A DNA stretch of 64,000 nucleotides from Panopea generosa. Its lineage: Eukaryota; Mollusca; Bivalvia; Adapedonta; Hiatellidae. Made by a program: the position numbers and the translations under genes. Location: positions 40,655,236 through 40,719,235 of the forward strand of contig CM055900.1 of NCBI GenBank assembly GCA_029582155.1. Reading direction: 5' to 3'. Position 1 is the first letter of the stretch; every line of letters begins with the position of its first letter. The notes under the pieces are model-generated. The model searched no databases. It saw only the letters and a list, made by a program, of their open reading frames with translations, and was not told where the DNA came from. Below are positions 36,701 through 51,700 of the stretch, one piece after another.

Positions 36701-39700
36701 CCACCAATTCAACTGCATACTATAATTATATGACCAGTAATATGTTGAAATATGTAAAATGTTGAAAGTGGCATTTAACTTCGTTCAACCAATACAGAGT
36801 TACTTACTGGTTGATTGTGTAATCTTCTTACATTTCTATTTTATCTATATAGAAAAGTTGTATTGATACTAATTAGACAATATGAATAGAAATATAAAAA
36901 CACATATGCATCAAATTTGTTTTACGTGCGTATCAATTACGCATAAGCAACGAGTATTATGCTAAAATAAATTTTTATATGCATAAATTATATAAGTTTA
37001 CATTCTTTGAAAATCTAGCTTTACTAATTTCTTGACTTACCCGCGTAAATTGAAATGGCTGAATGGTTTCAATTCAACTCTAACTAAATTTTACCTGTTA
37101 TAATGGTTATCCAGTCTGTGTAATAAATCAACAATATCGGTAAGATGCTTGATTTATCATTGTGCATGGGATTCCCGGCAACTTCCAGCCATATTTTTTT
37201 AAATTTTTTTTTTTAAATTGAAATTATTTTACCTATATCTTCACAAAAGCATTATTTGGTGAAGGAGGTTCAGATTTGTATAAATGACTGAGTTCCACTG
37301 TCTTAAGGGGTCAGGAGGGGCCCAAAAGGGTAAAAATTGGGAATTACTAAAATCATTTTCTTAAGAACCGGTATGTCAGAATGGGAAATTTAATGACCAT
37401 TTGAACAGCTAAACACAAAATACCCTAGCAATTTAACAGGAGTTTACAATAACCTCTGTTATGCATCCACATGTGTTAAGCAGCCAAACATGTTAGTTTT
37501 ATATTTATAGCCAAACTTGGTCTGTATTCAAGACCACATGCTCTAAGGGGCCATTATAGTACCTTCCCACTGTATGCTGCATCTTAATGAAGGTTTGGTT
37601 GTATATCATATGCACAATACTCATCACTATTCTGAAAAACTAAAAAATACTCATCTACTCAGATTTTGATGAGTAATTACTTAACTGCTTAACTGCTTAA
37701 AAAACTATCTAGGGCTCTGTTAATTTTCATATGACATTGTACTAAGTCTTCATAAACACATCTGGATATACCACGTTGCATTAGACTTCATTTGTTCTTT
37801 TTCAGCATGGAAGTTCCAGCTATTAGAGCAATGGCTGACCAAAAGGTAAAGGAGAATAAAGCAAGGTGAGTCATATTCTAAATGTTTATTAGTGTATTGT
37901 AGAATGTTCAGCACCATTTTCACTATTTAGCTCTACTGACTAAAGGCCAGATGGATTTATGCCGTGGTAATTTGTTTGTTGTCCATCCATCCGTCTTCTG
38001 TCTGTTAACTTTTCTTGTAAACACTGTAGCACCTTTTTATTCTGATCTCATCTTACCCAGACTTGGTTAGAATGTTAAGCATAAAAATTCAGATGATTTC
38101 TTGAACCAATTCTATTGGAATAGAAATCAAACCAGAGTAAACAGTTATTGCCCTTGAATATTTAAAAAATACTGATTTTGACTTTGTAAACATTGTAGCA
38201 CTTATAGTTTTGACACTTCCTTGATTGAAAACTTTTGATTGTTGCCTAACAAATGGTTTACGATTCGTTCTGATCATGGTCAAGGTGAATGTAGCTAGTA
38301 ATATAAAAACTGCTTAGGACTTTTCCAAAAAAAAAATGTATGAGGGGTTCGGAAGGCACTTATTTTTTTACCCACAGAGCATAAAATTTAATTGTGCTAT
38401 ATACCGCCATGCATTAAATTTTAATTGATAAATACCACCATGCACAAATAAAAAAAAATTAGGAAAAAATCCCCTTTCTAATTTTTTTTTATTGTAACAC
38501 TTTGCAAGATTAGTAGTCTGGATGTTTGCCTATTTTCTTTGAAGTATGAAATCCCCATTCTAAAAAACAACAGCACTTAAATGCTGCTTGACAACCTTCA
38601 TCTTTTGGAACTCTTTCTAAGATGAAACAATTTTTACTACATGTAAACCTGTATAATGGATCAAATTGAAATAAAAATGAAAGCATATGACTCATTTAAT
38701 ACATTTCAAAACATGTTTCAGTTTAAGCGGAAAACATATTTCAGTCTAAAATAGGCACGTAGTCCAAGTAAAGAAATCCCTTTTCAATATATTATTTTGA
38801 CATGTTGACAAAAAAGTGTCAGTGAGTATATATAGGCATGATATATTGGTATAAAATGTTTCTAGTCAATTTTAAAATTGTGAAAAGTCCTGATATATTC
38901 CCTTTAAGACAGTTGCCACAACATTGAGGTTCATGTAAATTTCTACAGATTACATATGATAGCTGATCCAGTAACATTATAGTGGCACCAGTCCCAGAAC
39001 ATTCCTCTTAATGCTCAACAATTTATACAGGAAATTAATCCATGATAACTACAACTTTTATATATATAAGAAATATTTGCTTATATCATTACTTTATTAT
39101 TTTTTTTGAAAATTATGGGAATGATCTGATTTTTTTTTCACATTTGGTTAACTTTTCTGTTGCTGTAAGTTTGATGACAAGTTTGAAGTGCTGCCAACAG
39201 CACATGTCACAAATTCACCTGACTTGCAAGCGGCAATATTTTTTAGTATCTGACCATCTGTTTATTTTCAAGCCATCAGTTACTCCAAATGACCTTGTTA
39301 CTGGTTGTATCATAGCAACAAAAATCTGTGGTTCGCTGGTACTTCTATGCACCTCTTATATTACATAGCATGTAATCTTTGTTTAAATAGAAAATACAGA
39401 ACACAATTTTATGTTGAAATTGTCTCAGAATTCATTTATAAATATGTTTCAGGTTTATCTTTGGAAACAATTATAGGGATTGTTTCTGGTATTAGAATTA
39501 TATAAAGATCATTTAACACTCTAATTTACAGAGAGATTGCAAAAGAAGGTAATTGCAGTACAGGTGACAAGGGAAGCAACTCTGAAAGTATTCATTTGAC
39601 ACAATTACTAGAAGAGATGGCATGTGCTTCAACAAGCTTAGCGAACACAGAACCATGTCAGTCTCAGACTGGATGTGATGAACCAATCATAGGTGAGTTT

Positions 39701-42700
39701 ACATTGACATTTTTGTCTTTATTTTAAACTTGATGTTGGAAGAAAGGAGAGCTATTGTATTGGCCCTGGTGCCAGCATCAATGAAACTTTACATGAGTGT
39801 GCATAAAGGGGACTTTAGGAGGATGGAGTGGGAAGAACTAAGGAGGATGGGATGGGAAGGACTTTGGAGGATGGGTTGGGGAAGACTGAGGAGGATAGGG
39901 GTGAGTAGCTATATGTTGATTTTAGGCAATATTGATCAATGCCTCTGTCAGATTGAAACTACACGTCTCTTCAGCACTATTAAAGGGACTCAAAGGGACA
40001 TGTGCGGTAACTCAGTTATACACTAGTCATACAGTGCATAAAATGTTTCAACTTTTCAAAAGTCCAGCATGCTTGTTTTGTGAGAGTATGAGAATATATG
40101 ATGTAGTAAGTAAATAAAATTGTTCATCAAATGCGATGTTTTAAAATCTGATTTCAATTTACTTGGGAAAAATTGATGATTTTACATATCTGCAATCTCC
40201 ACATTAACTACCTGTAATTGTGTGTAGTTACGAGATCAGCTAGTTTGTACATTAATTATATGTGTGAGTTTCTGTTTTCTTTCAGAAAATTTTATGAAAC
40301 AATTGTTAAAACCCTTCAGAGTTGATGAGTTCTTGATTCCAAAATCACAAGAAAAGCTTCTGGAACAAATAAAAGGTATGTGTAAGAATACATGGCATTG
40401 TCATTTTGTTAGAGTCAAGGTTGTACATGTCTTTTTGCCATGCATTTGATAACTTGCATAAATGGGACTTTTGCACTTTTTTTTAGAATTTACCATCATA
40501 TTGACTGATCTTCACACTAGTTAAATAAGATTATAATCTCAGAAAGTCTTTTTACATGTATTATGTTGACTTTTTTTTATTTTTTAGTTATTGTCTTTGT
40601 ATTGTCATATTATTTTCATCTATCTTTTTTAATATCTTTTGGGAAATGATAGATATATATTACAAATGCAACATTTTCATGATACAATGGTGTAAACACA
40701 AAAAAGTGAGTTATCAAGTATTGTATTTGATATAAACTTAATTGGGTTTTAATATACTTAATTCGGTTTTAATATACTTAATTGACTTTTGGGTAAGAAT
40801 TTGTTATTTCTTGAAACCTTTTACCTCTACTGACCAAAGGCCATAAGGGCTTATGTCATACTAATGTTTCCTTCTGTCAACTGTCTGTTAAGTTGTAGTC
40901 CTTTTAGTGTTTATCTGATCCAAATAGAATGTGTTCAGGATATTCATACACATGGAAGCTTGAATGAGTTCTTGAATCTACTATATTTGATCAGAATGAA
41001 CATAGTATATGTCCCTTGATTTATGGGAAGCACTTCAGCACCTCGTTTTCATCTGGTTATGAGCAAACTTGATTAGAATATTTTGGTTCATGCAAGCTTA
41101 GAAGAGTTCTTGAACTTCTTATATCAGACCAGAATGGACTGGTTGATTGATGAAAAAAATTGCTATTTTTAAACTATATCACCATTAATTATGCCCCGCC
41201 ACTGCTCGTAGAATGGAGCGCAGGATATAGAAATGGGCTGTGTCCGTGTGTGCGTGTGTCCCCTGCACCGTATCTCCTTCAGTTGTGATTGGAATTTTAA
41301 ATCACTTGGCACAAATGTTCACTAGGACAAGACGATTTGTGATGCGAATGACTTGGGTCTGTTAGTCAAAGGTCAAAGTCATGGCTCTAGGTCAAGTGTT
41401 TGAAAATCCAATATATACACTGTGTTTCCTCTTATCTGGACCATATCTTCTTTAGTTGTGATTGGAATTTTAAATAACTTGACACAAATGTTCACTAGGA
41501 CAAGAGGATGTGTCATGTGAATGACTTGGGTCTGTTAGTCAAAGGTCTAGGTCATAGCTCGAGGTCAAGTGTTTGGATATCCAATGTATACACTGTTTTG
41601 TCCTGTCCAGACTGTATCTTCTTTAGTTGTGATTGCATTTTTAAATAACAAAAACCTGGTTGTAGTCTAAGTCTTTGTTACTTAAAATAGAGAAAGGGTT
41701 TCTGCACAATTCTTATAGGTCTCACTGAACAATTACCTCCCTTGCATGACGGTAGCAAGATTATTACGCCCAAGAAATTAGAGCTGTGTAAAGGTTGGGT
41801 AATTTTTTTTTTAAAAATGCATAAAATGTCATATTTCTTTGTGCATATGGGAACATTGGAACATTTTCATGATTTCTGCAAAGTTTGGGTGACCCTGGGA
41901 ACTGTTTGATGATGCTATAACAGTTTAAAGATGCGTAGTGATACACTGCAACAAATGGGCAGAATTGTCAAAAATGAAGGGGTGCCATCAAACCATCGAA
42001 ATTGTGAAAAAGCAACCTGGTCAACCCCATGTTTTTTTCTGCATATTTGGACCAACAGAGGACTATCTATGGGAATAAGGCACTTTTAGAACCATTGGTA
42101 ATGTATCCAGTGTTCCAGAAGTGCATGTCTCTATATGTAGAACAGTACAAAATTAATTGGTGTGTGAGACGTATAGTTTATTTTGACATATTTTGATGAA
42201 ATTTTGTGTATATGTTCCTGACATAAAAAGGAAGCTTTAGATTGGTTTTGAGGTAAATGGGTCGCAGGTAAGGTCCTAGTTACATAAAAAATCTTAAACT
42301 ATTTTTCTAATTAGTCAAATTGGATCAAAATGAAACAATAGAGAGATACAGGTTTACCTTTTAAAAACAAAGAATGAGTGTGGAACTCACAAACTGTATT
42401 TTCATTTTGGTAAATGATGTCTTAAATTCCACTACTTAGTACATGAGTCATCATTTCATACACTCAGAAAATTGAATGATACTGAAACCAAAAATTGTTC
42501 ACCTGTAGTGTGTTCATCAATAAAGAGCTAGGAGTCAGTTTTTGGCCAGCTGGGCTTATATCATGGTAATTTATTTGTCGTTTATCTGTCTTTGTATGTA
42601 AACTTCTGATCTTGTAAGTTAGATAAAAGTTTTATTTTTAATTAAATTTTTATCTAACTTTTTCAGTTTACCACGACTTGCTTTTTTGCTGTGTTATTGT

Positions 42701-45700
42701 TAATCTTTTTTAACTGTACAAGGACACAAACTTGGCATTCCAAGATTCTTGGTTTAATACTACCCATTATGCAAATCTATTGTACATGAATATCAGACTG
42801 TCTTCTGACCATGTGCATCATCCAGCTTTTGTGTCTACAAAGTTGATACTCTGGAGATGAGTTACTGTAGCTGACCTACACCTTTTGCTATACAAGATAC
42901 ATAATTTTATTCTGTAACAGAGTCTTTAATTTGAGCATGTATCTGTCCCCAGATCAACATTGCATGGTCCAGTGGTAGAGCATCGGACCTAGGAGGGGAG
43001 GGTTGTGGGTTTGATCCTGCCCCATAGCTATACATGTGTGGTATCCTTGAGCAAGACAATTTTTCTGCATATGTTTAGGACTGGTTCTACCTAGGAAGAC
43101 TTTTAGTGTGAATTGTATAAGTTGTAATAACTTTTTCATAATCGAAATGAAATAAATAAGTTTAAACTAGATAAACGTTAGATTTCCTTGTTTTGTTTAC
43201 AGAATGGCAGCCAGACTACAGACCTTCACAGACCCCGGATGGAGAGGAGATGCAGGTATCAGATGATCAGTTTGATGTCGAGTTAGTTAATACACTTGTC
43301 AGTGACTCTTCATTCAGGAGAAACAGAGTTGTAGATAAAGGTAGATAAGACCATTTGTTTTTGTCTCATCTTTACTAAGAATTTAATGTAATGGTAGGTG
43401 TTGTAGAGCTGATCTATATTCATTTGTATGAAGAGCTTGTGTCAGTTCGAAATAAGTTAAGCCAGTATAGTAGTTATTTTCAGTAATATATAGTTTTTGG
43501 TTCTGGTGGGGGAGAAACAATCAACAATCATAAAATTATTGATGATTTATTTGCATTTTTTTATCTGTGTGTTTTTTTTCATCATAAAAAAATAAGAAAT
43601 AAAACTAAATATTCCTCACTTTAATGATATTCACAATGAATAAGTGGGGGTGGCCTTCCCTGACCCCCACATACCTATGAAGGGGAAATTAGTGAAAAAA
43701 ATGACCGTGACTGAGATTCGGCTGTGTTAAATGACTTGTAACTGTTGAAATGTCTGAAGCTCAGTGTTAAATTCTGTTTTAAACTGTTTCCTTTATATGT
43801 TGGCATTGCTGAGGTGTTTAGTATTCATTGTTGTAATAAATCACAAGGTTATTTGATTTAATTTGATTTGATATTTATCGTCATTATTGTGCTATCGGCT
43901 TACAGACGATCAGTTAACATAACCACTGTTGCCTGGGATCCTGAAATGTTTTTGAAGTAAATTGATATGAAAGAAAAATTAATAGATTTGAAGAGAGTGT
44001 CAGTGGTATGTTAGAAAAGGAATCGGTCATCAATCATGTTATTCTTTTCATAAAACAACCGTTTTTTCGTGATGAAATATTGTTTTATATGTGTAAGCAG
44101 TTAAATGATGAGTTATGATTTAGATGTATTCTACATATCAGTTATGTCATTACAGAAACAGTAGAAACCAATCTTGATCCACAGGTGCCTGAGCTTGGAA
44201 AGGATCATGCCATTAATAACATTCTCCAGGGTGTGATGGACGATAGCTCCAGCAAACAAGCCTATGCTGCACAAAGTAAACCAGGAACACAGTCACAGTC
44301 ACAATCTCAGGTAGGATGAGAAAAGTGATATTGTTTCATTTTCATTATACTATAGTACTGTCAGTCACGGACAATGTGATGGTATTAGATAAAGCCTATG
44401 TTTAGTTCACGGAAACAAAGCTCCATCACAAGTTTTACTAGTCACCATCTGTCAGTTCTTCATCCATTGCTGTTTGCCATCCATAGTCCATTAATTTTTA
44501 CCTGGTGTACAATTTACCAACATAAATATATATTTGGATTTTGACAACAAAATTTTTGTGAAGTCAAAAATGGACAATAAGACAATTAAATGTGTTGAAA
44601 TTTTGATTCAGTGCATCAAACCATGAAGTTCATGGCAGCTTCTCCTGTAGTAGGATAAAAAGGAATAATTTAGTTGTTAAAAATGTCTTGTGTACACTAA
44701 AACACCTAGGGCCAGTTAACGAATTATTTTAAATGTAAAATTTGAAGTTATTAAAAAAGTCAAGAAATTCATTTAGTGTTTCACTTGTATCATTTTATGA
44801 ACTTCTGCAAGCCTTGTAAATAGTATTCTTTTTAAGATCTGAAAAAATACTGCACAAATGGCCCATATCCAGAATATCAAATATACTCGTGATGTTAGTG
44901 AAACAGGGCCCTGTTCTGTAACCTCTCATATCAACCAGAGCTCCATCTTCCATGATGATCATACATTTGTTACATTTTACATCATCTTAGCTCTCTCAGT
45001 CATGTTATTGCATATCGAACAACCTTTATCAGACTCAAGGGTGAGTCATATAAGCTCTTAGCTATCTTCTCTATCAAACTAAAATAAATTAGTATAAATT
45101 AAGGCCATTTTAAAAGAATCAGTGGTTCATTTATTTTCGTGGGTATTAAATTTCAAAGACATATTCGTGGGGACTTAAATTCGTTGAAAACCAATTTAAA
45201 AAAAAAAAAATTGTTTACGCTTTCCACATCCAGCTTAATCAACATCGCATAGGGTGTTCCAGTTATTAACCTTTGCTGTAATACACACATCGTGTGTCAG
45301 GATTTATCGCACCTGGCTGTATGACACATGCCAATTAGTAACCTAATATACAAACTGTACGCTATTGAACTAATAGTTATGCAAACAAGAGGAGATGAAA
45401 GGAAAAGTACGAGATCTAATCCAGAAAGGGTTTCAGAAGGCAGGCCTACTGTAAATAATAATAGTGCCACATCACGTGACTGATAATGGACAGTAAACCA
45501 ATGTGCTACATCTTTAAAGAGAATACCAGTAATTTGTTTTCATTAAAAATGTATCACCATATATGTGATCATAAAAAAACCCAATAAAATTAAGAAATAA
45601 AATAAAAATACCACTAAATAAAAGATATAACTTCACTAGAAACTTGCGTTTTAGTTTTCTTTGTATGCGCGCATACTGTTCATTTACAATGTTTTGCACT

Positions 45701-48700
45701 TCTTTTTACAATGTTTACTGTAGGCCTATTCTTAGCATAAAAATACGTCGCATTGTTTTAAACTGTTTCAACCCGAGACAAGGTGACTGTCTGTTTTTAG
45801 CACCTCTGACATTTGATTAAAATACATGCACAGTAGGGTAAAATCTCGCTACACATATACATGTTAAAAAATGGATGGATGTAGATTTAAAGATGATATG
45901 AGTATTAAAAAATTCTTACTCTATTTACAAAATCATCAATGTAAATATTGATGCAATATGATAAAAGAAAATATGTAAGTAAAGGATGGATTATTGAAAA
46001 AGTAGGCATATGAAAACAGGGGTAATTTATATTGACAACATTACATGTAGTGTAAACTAAGTTTGTGGGTATATGATTTCATTGTCTAGGCTCCCCAAGA
46101 AATCAACAAAAATTAGTACCCCACGAAAATTAATGATTTCACAGTATTTGAGAATATAACTTTTCTTACTGTAATTGTTGGGAACATGAAGGGTATCTGG
46201 GGGGAAGGGTTCAACGATACATGTTACCATGATGAGTTAAATAAATAATTATCCATTTCATCTGTGACATGTAAACATATACTTTAAAAATAGATCTTTG
46301 TAAAGAGTATAAACATTCAAAATTGTATGTAAATTTAGGTTTATATTTATATGAAAGTTTATAGTTAATATCTGTTTATTGAGTTTCAGGGTAATTCATC
46401 ACTATGGCAACAAGATGTTGATTCTGTGAGATTTAGTTGCAGTGATGAGTCTCTAGATTTTGGTTCCCCTGATGCACACAGCACACAGCTGGACTCGAAG
46501 ACACAGCTGGACTCAAAGACACAGCTGGACTCAAAGAAAATGCCTAGTGTTCCTACACGACAGAGTCTTAGGTTAAAACATTGCAAATCACCTTGTGTTT
46601 CCTGCAGTCGGGTAAATTTAGACAAAGTTGATTTGAAGGGAGATCTGTTAGAAGATAAGGATAATGAAGTAGTTTCCAAAGCAAGACCAGAGTATTTAGA
46701 TACCACACCAGATGGCACTTGTGGATCTTTAGCAATTGACGAAGGAGAACGTGAACCCTCTCCAATTGTGATAAGTTCTGATTCACTTACTGAAGGATCT
46801 GAGGAATCTACTAATGATGTTGCTATGGCTCACTTTCATAAGTCACCGTTCATTAATAACCGGATTTTTTTGCTTGAGAGGAAGTGGACTAAGTGTATGG
46901 AAGCCCTGAAGATGAGAAGAAAAGAACTGAAAACTTGTGAAAAGCAGGAGCTTGACAGATTGTCATCACTTGCAGAGGAGAGAGTAACTTTAAAAGGTTG
47001 TGATGACATTATCATAAGTGGAGAACAGAGCCAAAGTGTTGATTCCGCATCATGTTCAAGTAAATCTAGTTACTCTGTTTTAAGACAACAGCCCTTTGAA
47101 GAAGGTGTAAAAAAGAGGCCTGATGGTCAAGAGAATGAACTACAACCAAAGAAACATGAACCTGAACATTCACAATTGTCTGCTTCATTCAATATTGATA
47201 TAAACTCTACAAAGCTCAAAATTGTTAAAGATTCAGTGACAGGAAAATGGTGTTCAGTTGCTGTGATTGGTGATTCAACTGCAGAAAGTCAAGTGGACCA
47301 TTGTGATGCCTCATCAGTTATGACACCAGATCAAGTGCACAATAGCTCATCAGATAAAAGTGTCATTTCCCCATCTCCGGAAAATCACCAGTCTTTTTTT
47401 ACACAAAAAGCAGAGAAACAATGGCATGAAATCAAAGCCAAACTTTTTAATATTTCTAATTTGACAACTTCGAATTCCTTACTGGAAAAACAAAGTGAAG
47501 TTAGTGATAAAAGAAATTTTACTGAAATTAGCATCGAAAATGATCCATTAGTACCTAAGAATAATGCATCTTCCCAACAAAAATCAAAATCAGTTTTGAG
47601 TAACACATCATTGAAATCGTTGTGTCAAGTTGTTATAGACCAAACTGAGAGTTTATCATTGCAAAACATGCTTAATAAGGCACAGTGTGATCATTCAAAT
47701 AGGAATAAAGTAGAGAGTGACAAGAGTAAGACTCCAGAAGTACTGGAACTTGAACAAGATGCTTTTGAAGAAAATGCTAAATCCGCTAGAAATATAGTTG
47801 AACATCGTGATAATGAAACTGAAAGGATTGCTGAAGACAATGTAGAATGTGAAAAGGCGCAAAGAATGGTGGCCCCAGTAACAGCTTCAAGTGGCATAGA
47901 CATGGAGAAGTATAAAATATCAAATGAAACTTTAAGACAAATTGAACAGTCCATTTCCTGGACTACTGGTGAGAGTGATGAAACGCAGTATGATTTGAAA
48001 CATGTTACAGCTGATAATAAAAGTCAAACATCTGAAACTGACACAAACGGTATACAATTGGATAAATCACTGATGATTAAATATTATAATCAAAAGAATT
48101 CACCAAAGAAAACTAAAAAATGTCATGTATTATCTTGCAAATCAGTTGAAGGTTCTACAGACACAAAATGTTCAGAAAAAGAGGGTGAAGGTCAGAATGC
48201 GATTTATGAAGAATCTGTTGATGAAATAAATGAATCTGGTGATTTCAAAAGAATTGTTTTAAAGGAGGTTAGTAGTGAACATATAAGTACAGTATTAAAT
48301 GAAAATGACAACTGCGTTGAAGGAAATAGTGAAACTATTTATCCAAATTCCAAATGCACAAACTCATTGGAAGATTTCAATTCTGAAATTTTTTCTGGAA
48401 ATGTTTTATCCAGTGTTGAAAATGCCTGCAACCAAACAGATCTTGAAAGCATAAATCAATTTCATATAGAAAATATAGTGGAAAACAATATACATAAGCT
48501 TGGACATGGTATCAAGGATAATGTTGGGAGTGAAGGTGATTATTATATTGCAATACCGTGTCTGAAGGAAAGTCTGGAAAATAATGAAACAAATAGAGGT
48601 AATCAAATAAATTCACACATTGACTGCATTGGTAGTGAGGTTGATTCAAACATACGTGCTAAAAATAAAAAATCAATAGCGAATGTCGCTGAAATATCAA

Positions 48701-51700
48701 TTGAAAATGTTGATGATTTTATGGATAATTCTGGGGTAGAATCTAAAAATAAGGAAACAGGGAATGTGGAAATACAACATTTAGAGACTGTGAATAGAAA
48801 ACACATAGTTAAAAGCATGGAACCAACATACTTTGATACTGAAAGTACTAGTAAACGGAGATCATATTTATTGAGAAAAAAAGTAGCATTAGCCAGAAAA
48901 ACAGATAAAACTATGGCAAGAAAGGAAAACAATATGATACCAGCAAATGTTGGAATAACAAATTCTTTCAATAAAGTAGTAAATGGAGAAAGACTTGGAA
49001 AACCAAATTCAAATGATGAAAGTGAAAAGTCAGTAAGAGATGAGAAGGATTGTGATGAGTCGAAGAGTATAGTCAGTAATGATCAACAACACAAAGGGGG
49101 CAGCAATCCAGTCAATTCTAAGGGAAATGAGTTGAAAAAATCACAAAATAATGTTTTTGTAAAAAATGGTCAACAAACGAATGACAATATCAGGGAAAAC
49201 GCTGAGGATGTCAGTTCTGGGTCCACATTAAATGTTCCATCAGTGCTAAGTTGGGAAAATGCATTTAAAAAATGGGTTTTAAAGACTGATGTACAAGAAC
49301 CTGGTGCTGTTATAGATACAAATAAAAACTTAAACTGTAAAAAACAAAGGGATATGTTAAAAGAAAATAACCATCCTGAACCTCAATTTGATGTGTTAAA
49401 TGACAATAAGAAAATAAACAAAAATGAAGACAGAGATAGGCAAAACAATGTTGTGTTAAATGAAAATGAGAAGAAGAAAAAGAGGCAAGAAAATGCTTCT
49501 GTAAATGAAAAATCAGCTAGAAATGAACAAAGTGCTGCATTTAAGCGTACAAATGGGAAAACAGGTAAAAGAAGACAAAAATATGCATTAAAAGAAAATG
49601 AGAAGATGGATAAAAATGGAAACACTTTAAATGAAAATGACAAAACAGCTAAAATGGGGCAAAAACATACTTTAAAAAAAAACAAGAAATCAGAAACTGA
49701 TGATCTAAATGTTGAGTCGATTAAAACAGTTTCAGCTAGTAACAATGATGATGTACATGTAACAAATGCAAGCTATTTATGTTTTGGAAACGAAACAGCA
49801 AATAAAGAAAGTCAAATGGAAAAAAATGTCTCTTTGTCTGAAAAAAATCAAAGTCTTGTTAGCAAAAGTGAAAAAGCTGAAGAAATAGATAAAGTATGTA
49901 TAAAAAGCAAAACATCAGAAACAACAATAGGCATTTCAAAACAAGAAGACAGTGTTCATTTAACAGACACTCAGCCATTTGAGATATGTGAGTATTCGCA
50001 GACTCAACCATTTTCTCCTGATTTAACGAGCCCTCCACCATCCCCCCTTTCGTCAGAACAAGAGATATCTCCTCAGATTGAATCACTTTCTCCTGTTTCA
50101 TCAAACACATTGAAATCATCCACACCTAGTCACAAGTTGTCTGTAATCAATGTTTCTCCTGCCAATAAACTAGAAGAAAACTCGGTTATGACCATAAATA
50201 TATCTGAAAATAGTCAATTTAGTTCAGAAAATCAACATTCATTGAATTGTGATATTAAATCTTGCAAAGTGCCGAGTAAGTTAGAGGTCCAACCAGTGCC
50301 AATAAAAAACAAACAGAAACTACCTAGTCATGAACATATTGTGAATGCCTTACCAGTTAAAAATTGTGAAGTGCCAAAATGCTGCAAAGGACATGGTTTG
50401 TTGAAAAACAGATATGGCATAATGCTTAAAAGAAAACGATCATGTGATAATGACAAAATTCAGAGTGGCGAGAAAAGGGTTGAAAGGAAATTTGAAAAGG
50501 TGAAAAAATCAAAACATCCTGATTCATTGATACAAATGTTTTTGCACAGTTCAAAGAATAAATCTGTAGACAATGTTAGTGCCACTGTGATGAAACCAGG
50601 TTTTATTGGCATTCCTCCATTGCCCAATGAAACATTTAAGCAACCCTGTGAACAGTTTGTTGTTAAACCTAGAAAAAGGAAAGGTCTTTACCTGGATAGT
50701 TCAGATCTTGTAGAAAGTGAAAACATAAAGTTAAAGAGACAAAAAACATATGAACCAAAGAAAATTTACATTGATGGCCATTGTTTTGGGAAAAAGGTAA
50801 ATTGGATGAATTACATTGAGTCACCTAAATCAAATCAAATAGAAACTTCAAATGATGATATAAAAGAAATGCAACAGAAGCATGAAAGTGAAAGTAAAAA
50901 GAACATTGGACAGTTAATACAGAAACAAGTTAATGGAATCCACAAATTCTTCAGAGTAACTCCTGATCGAAACTCGGATGAAAGATTCGATGTGAAAGAT
51001 TCAGATGAAGTTATAGGCATGGGAAGCAGAGGTTATGTCAAGAAAAAATTGCCAGTGACCGAAGTATTAAAACTTGATAGAAATAATATTGATAACACAA
51101 CAGAAGCTAATGATGTAAATGTTGTTGAACCAAATATAAACCCTAATTGCAAGAAAGGTGCTTTTAAAATGGCCAGGACAGCTGCAGGAGTAAATGTTTG
51201 CAAAGATGCAGTTATTAATATCTCTCCATCTCACAGATATGCTGATAAGAATGCCTATATTCATGACTGGATTCAGGAGGTCTCTCAGACAACAGTTGTG
51301 GATGATATTCTGCAAGGTAAGAATGATGTTGCAATATTGTGTCACATTAAGTGAAAAATGTTATTTTCATATCAAGATGAGGTGATCTTCCAATTGGGCC
51401 ATATTTTATTATCTATTTTACAAACTTTTTCTTTTAAAGAAATAGGGTTGGAGGATTAATTGAACAACTGATTGAATATAACTGAAAAAGCTGCTGTTCT
51501 TTTGGCTAACTTTTTGTAGAAAAATGCTAATACCGGTATTCAAAATTGTTGATGTCATCTCTCTTTGATAGTATTTGGTATGATATCAGTTAAATATGTT
51601 TGTGACATTTCAAAATATTTGTCTAAAAGAAACGTGTATTAAACCTTTATACATTTGCAAATTCCTTGTTTTGATAGTTTAACGGTCTAAAAACATCAAA

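Noticed and set aside
42956-43020. Possible functional tRNA gene
   Set aside because: A and B boxes are present but no cloverleaf closes, and a SINE-type body and tail follow.
46386-51385. Many minus-strand and off-frame open frames
   Set aside because: All are shadows of the giant acd exon, whose composition suppresses stops on the other strand.
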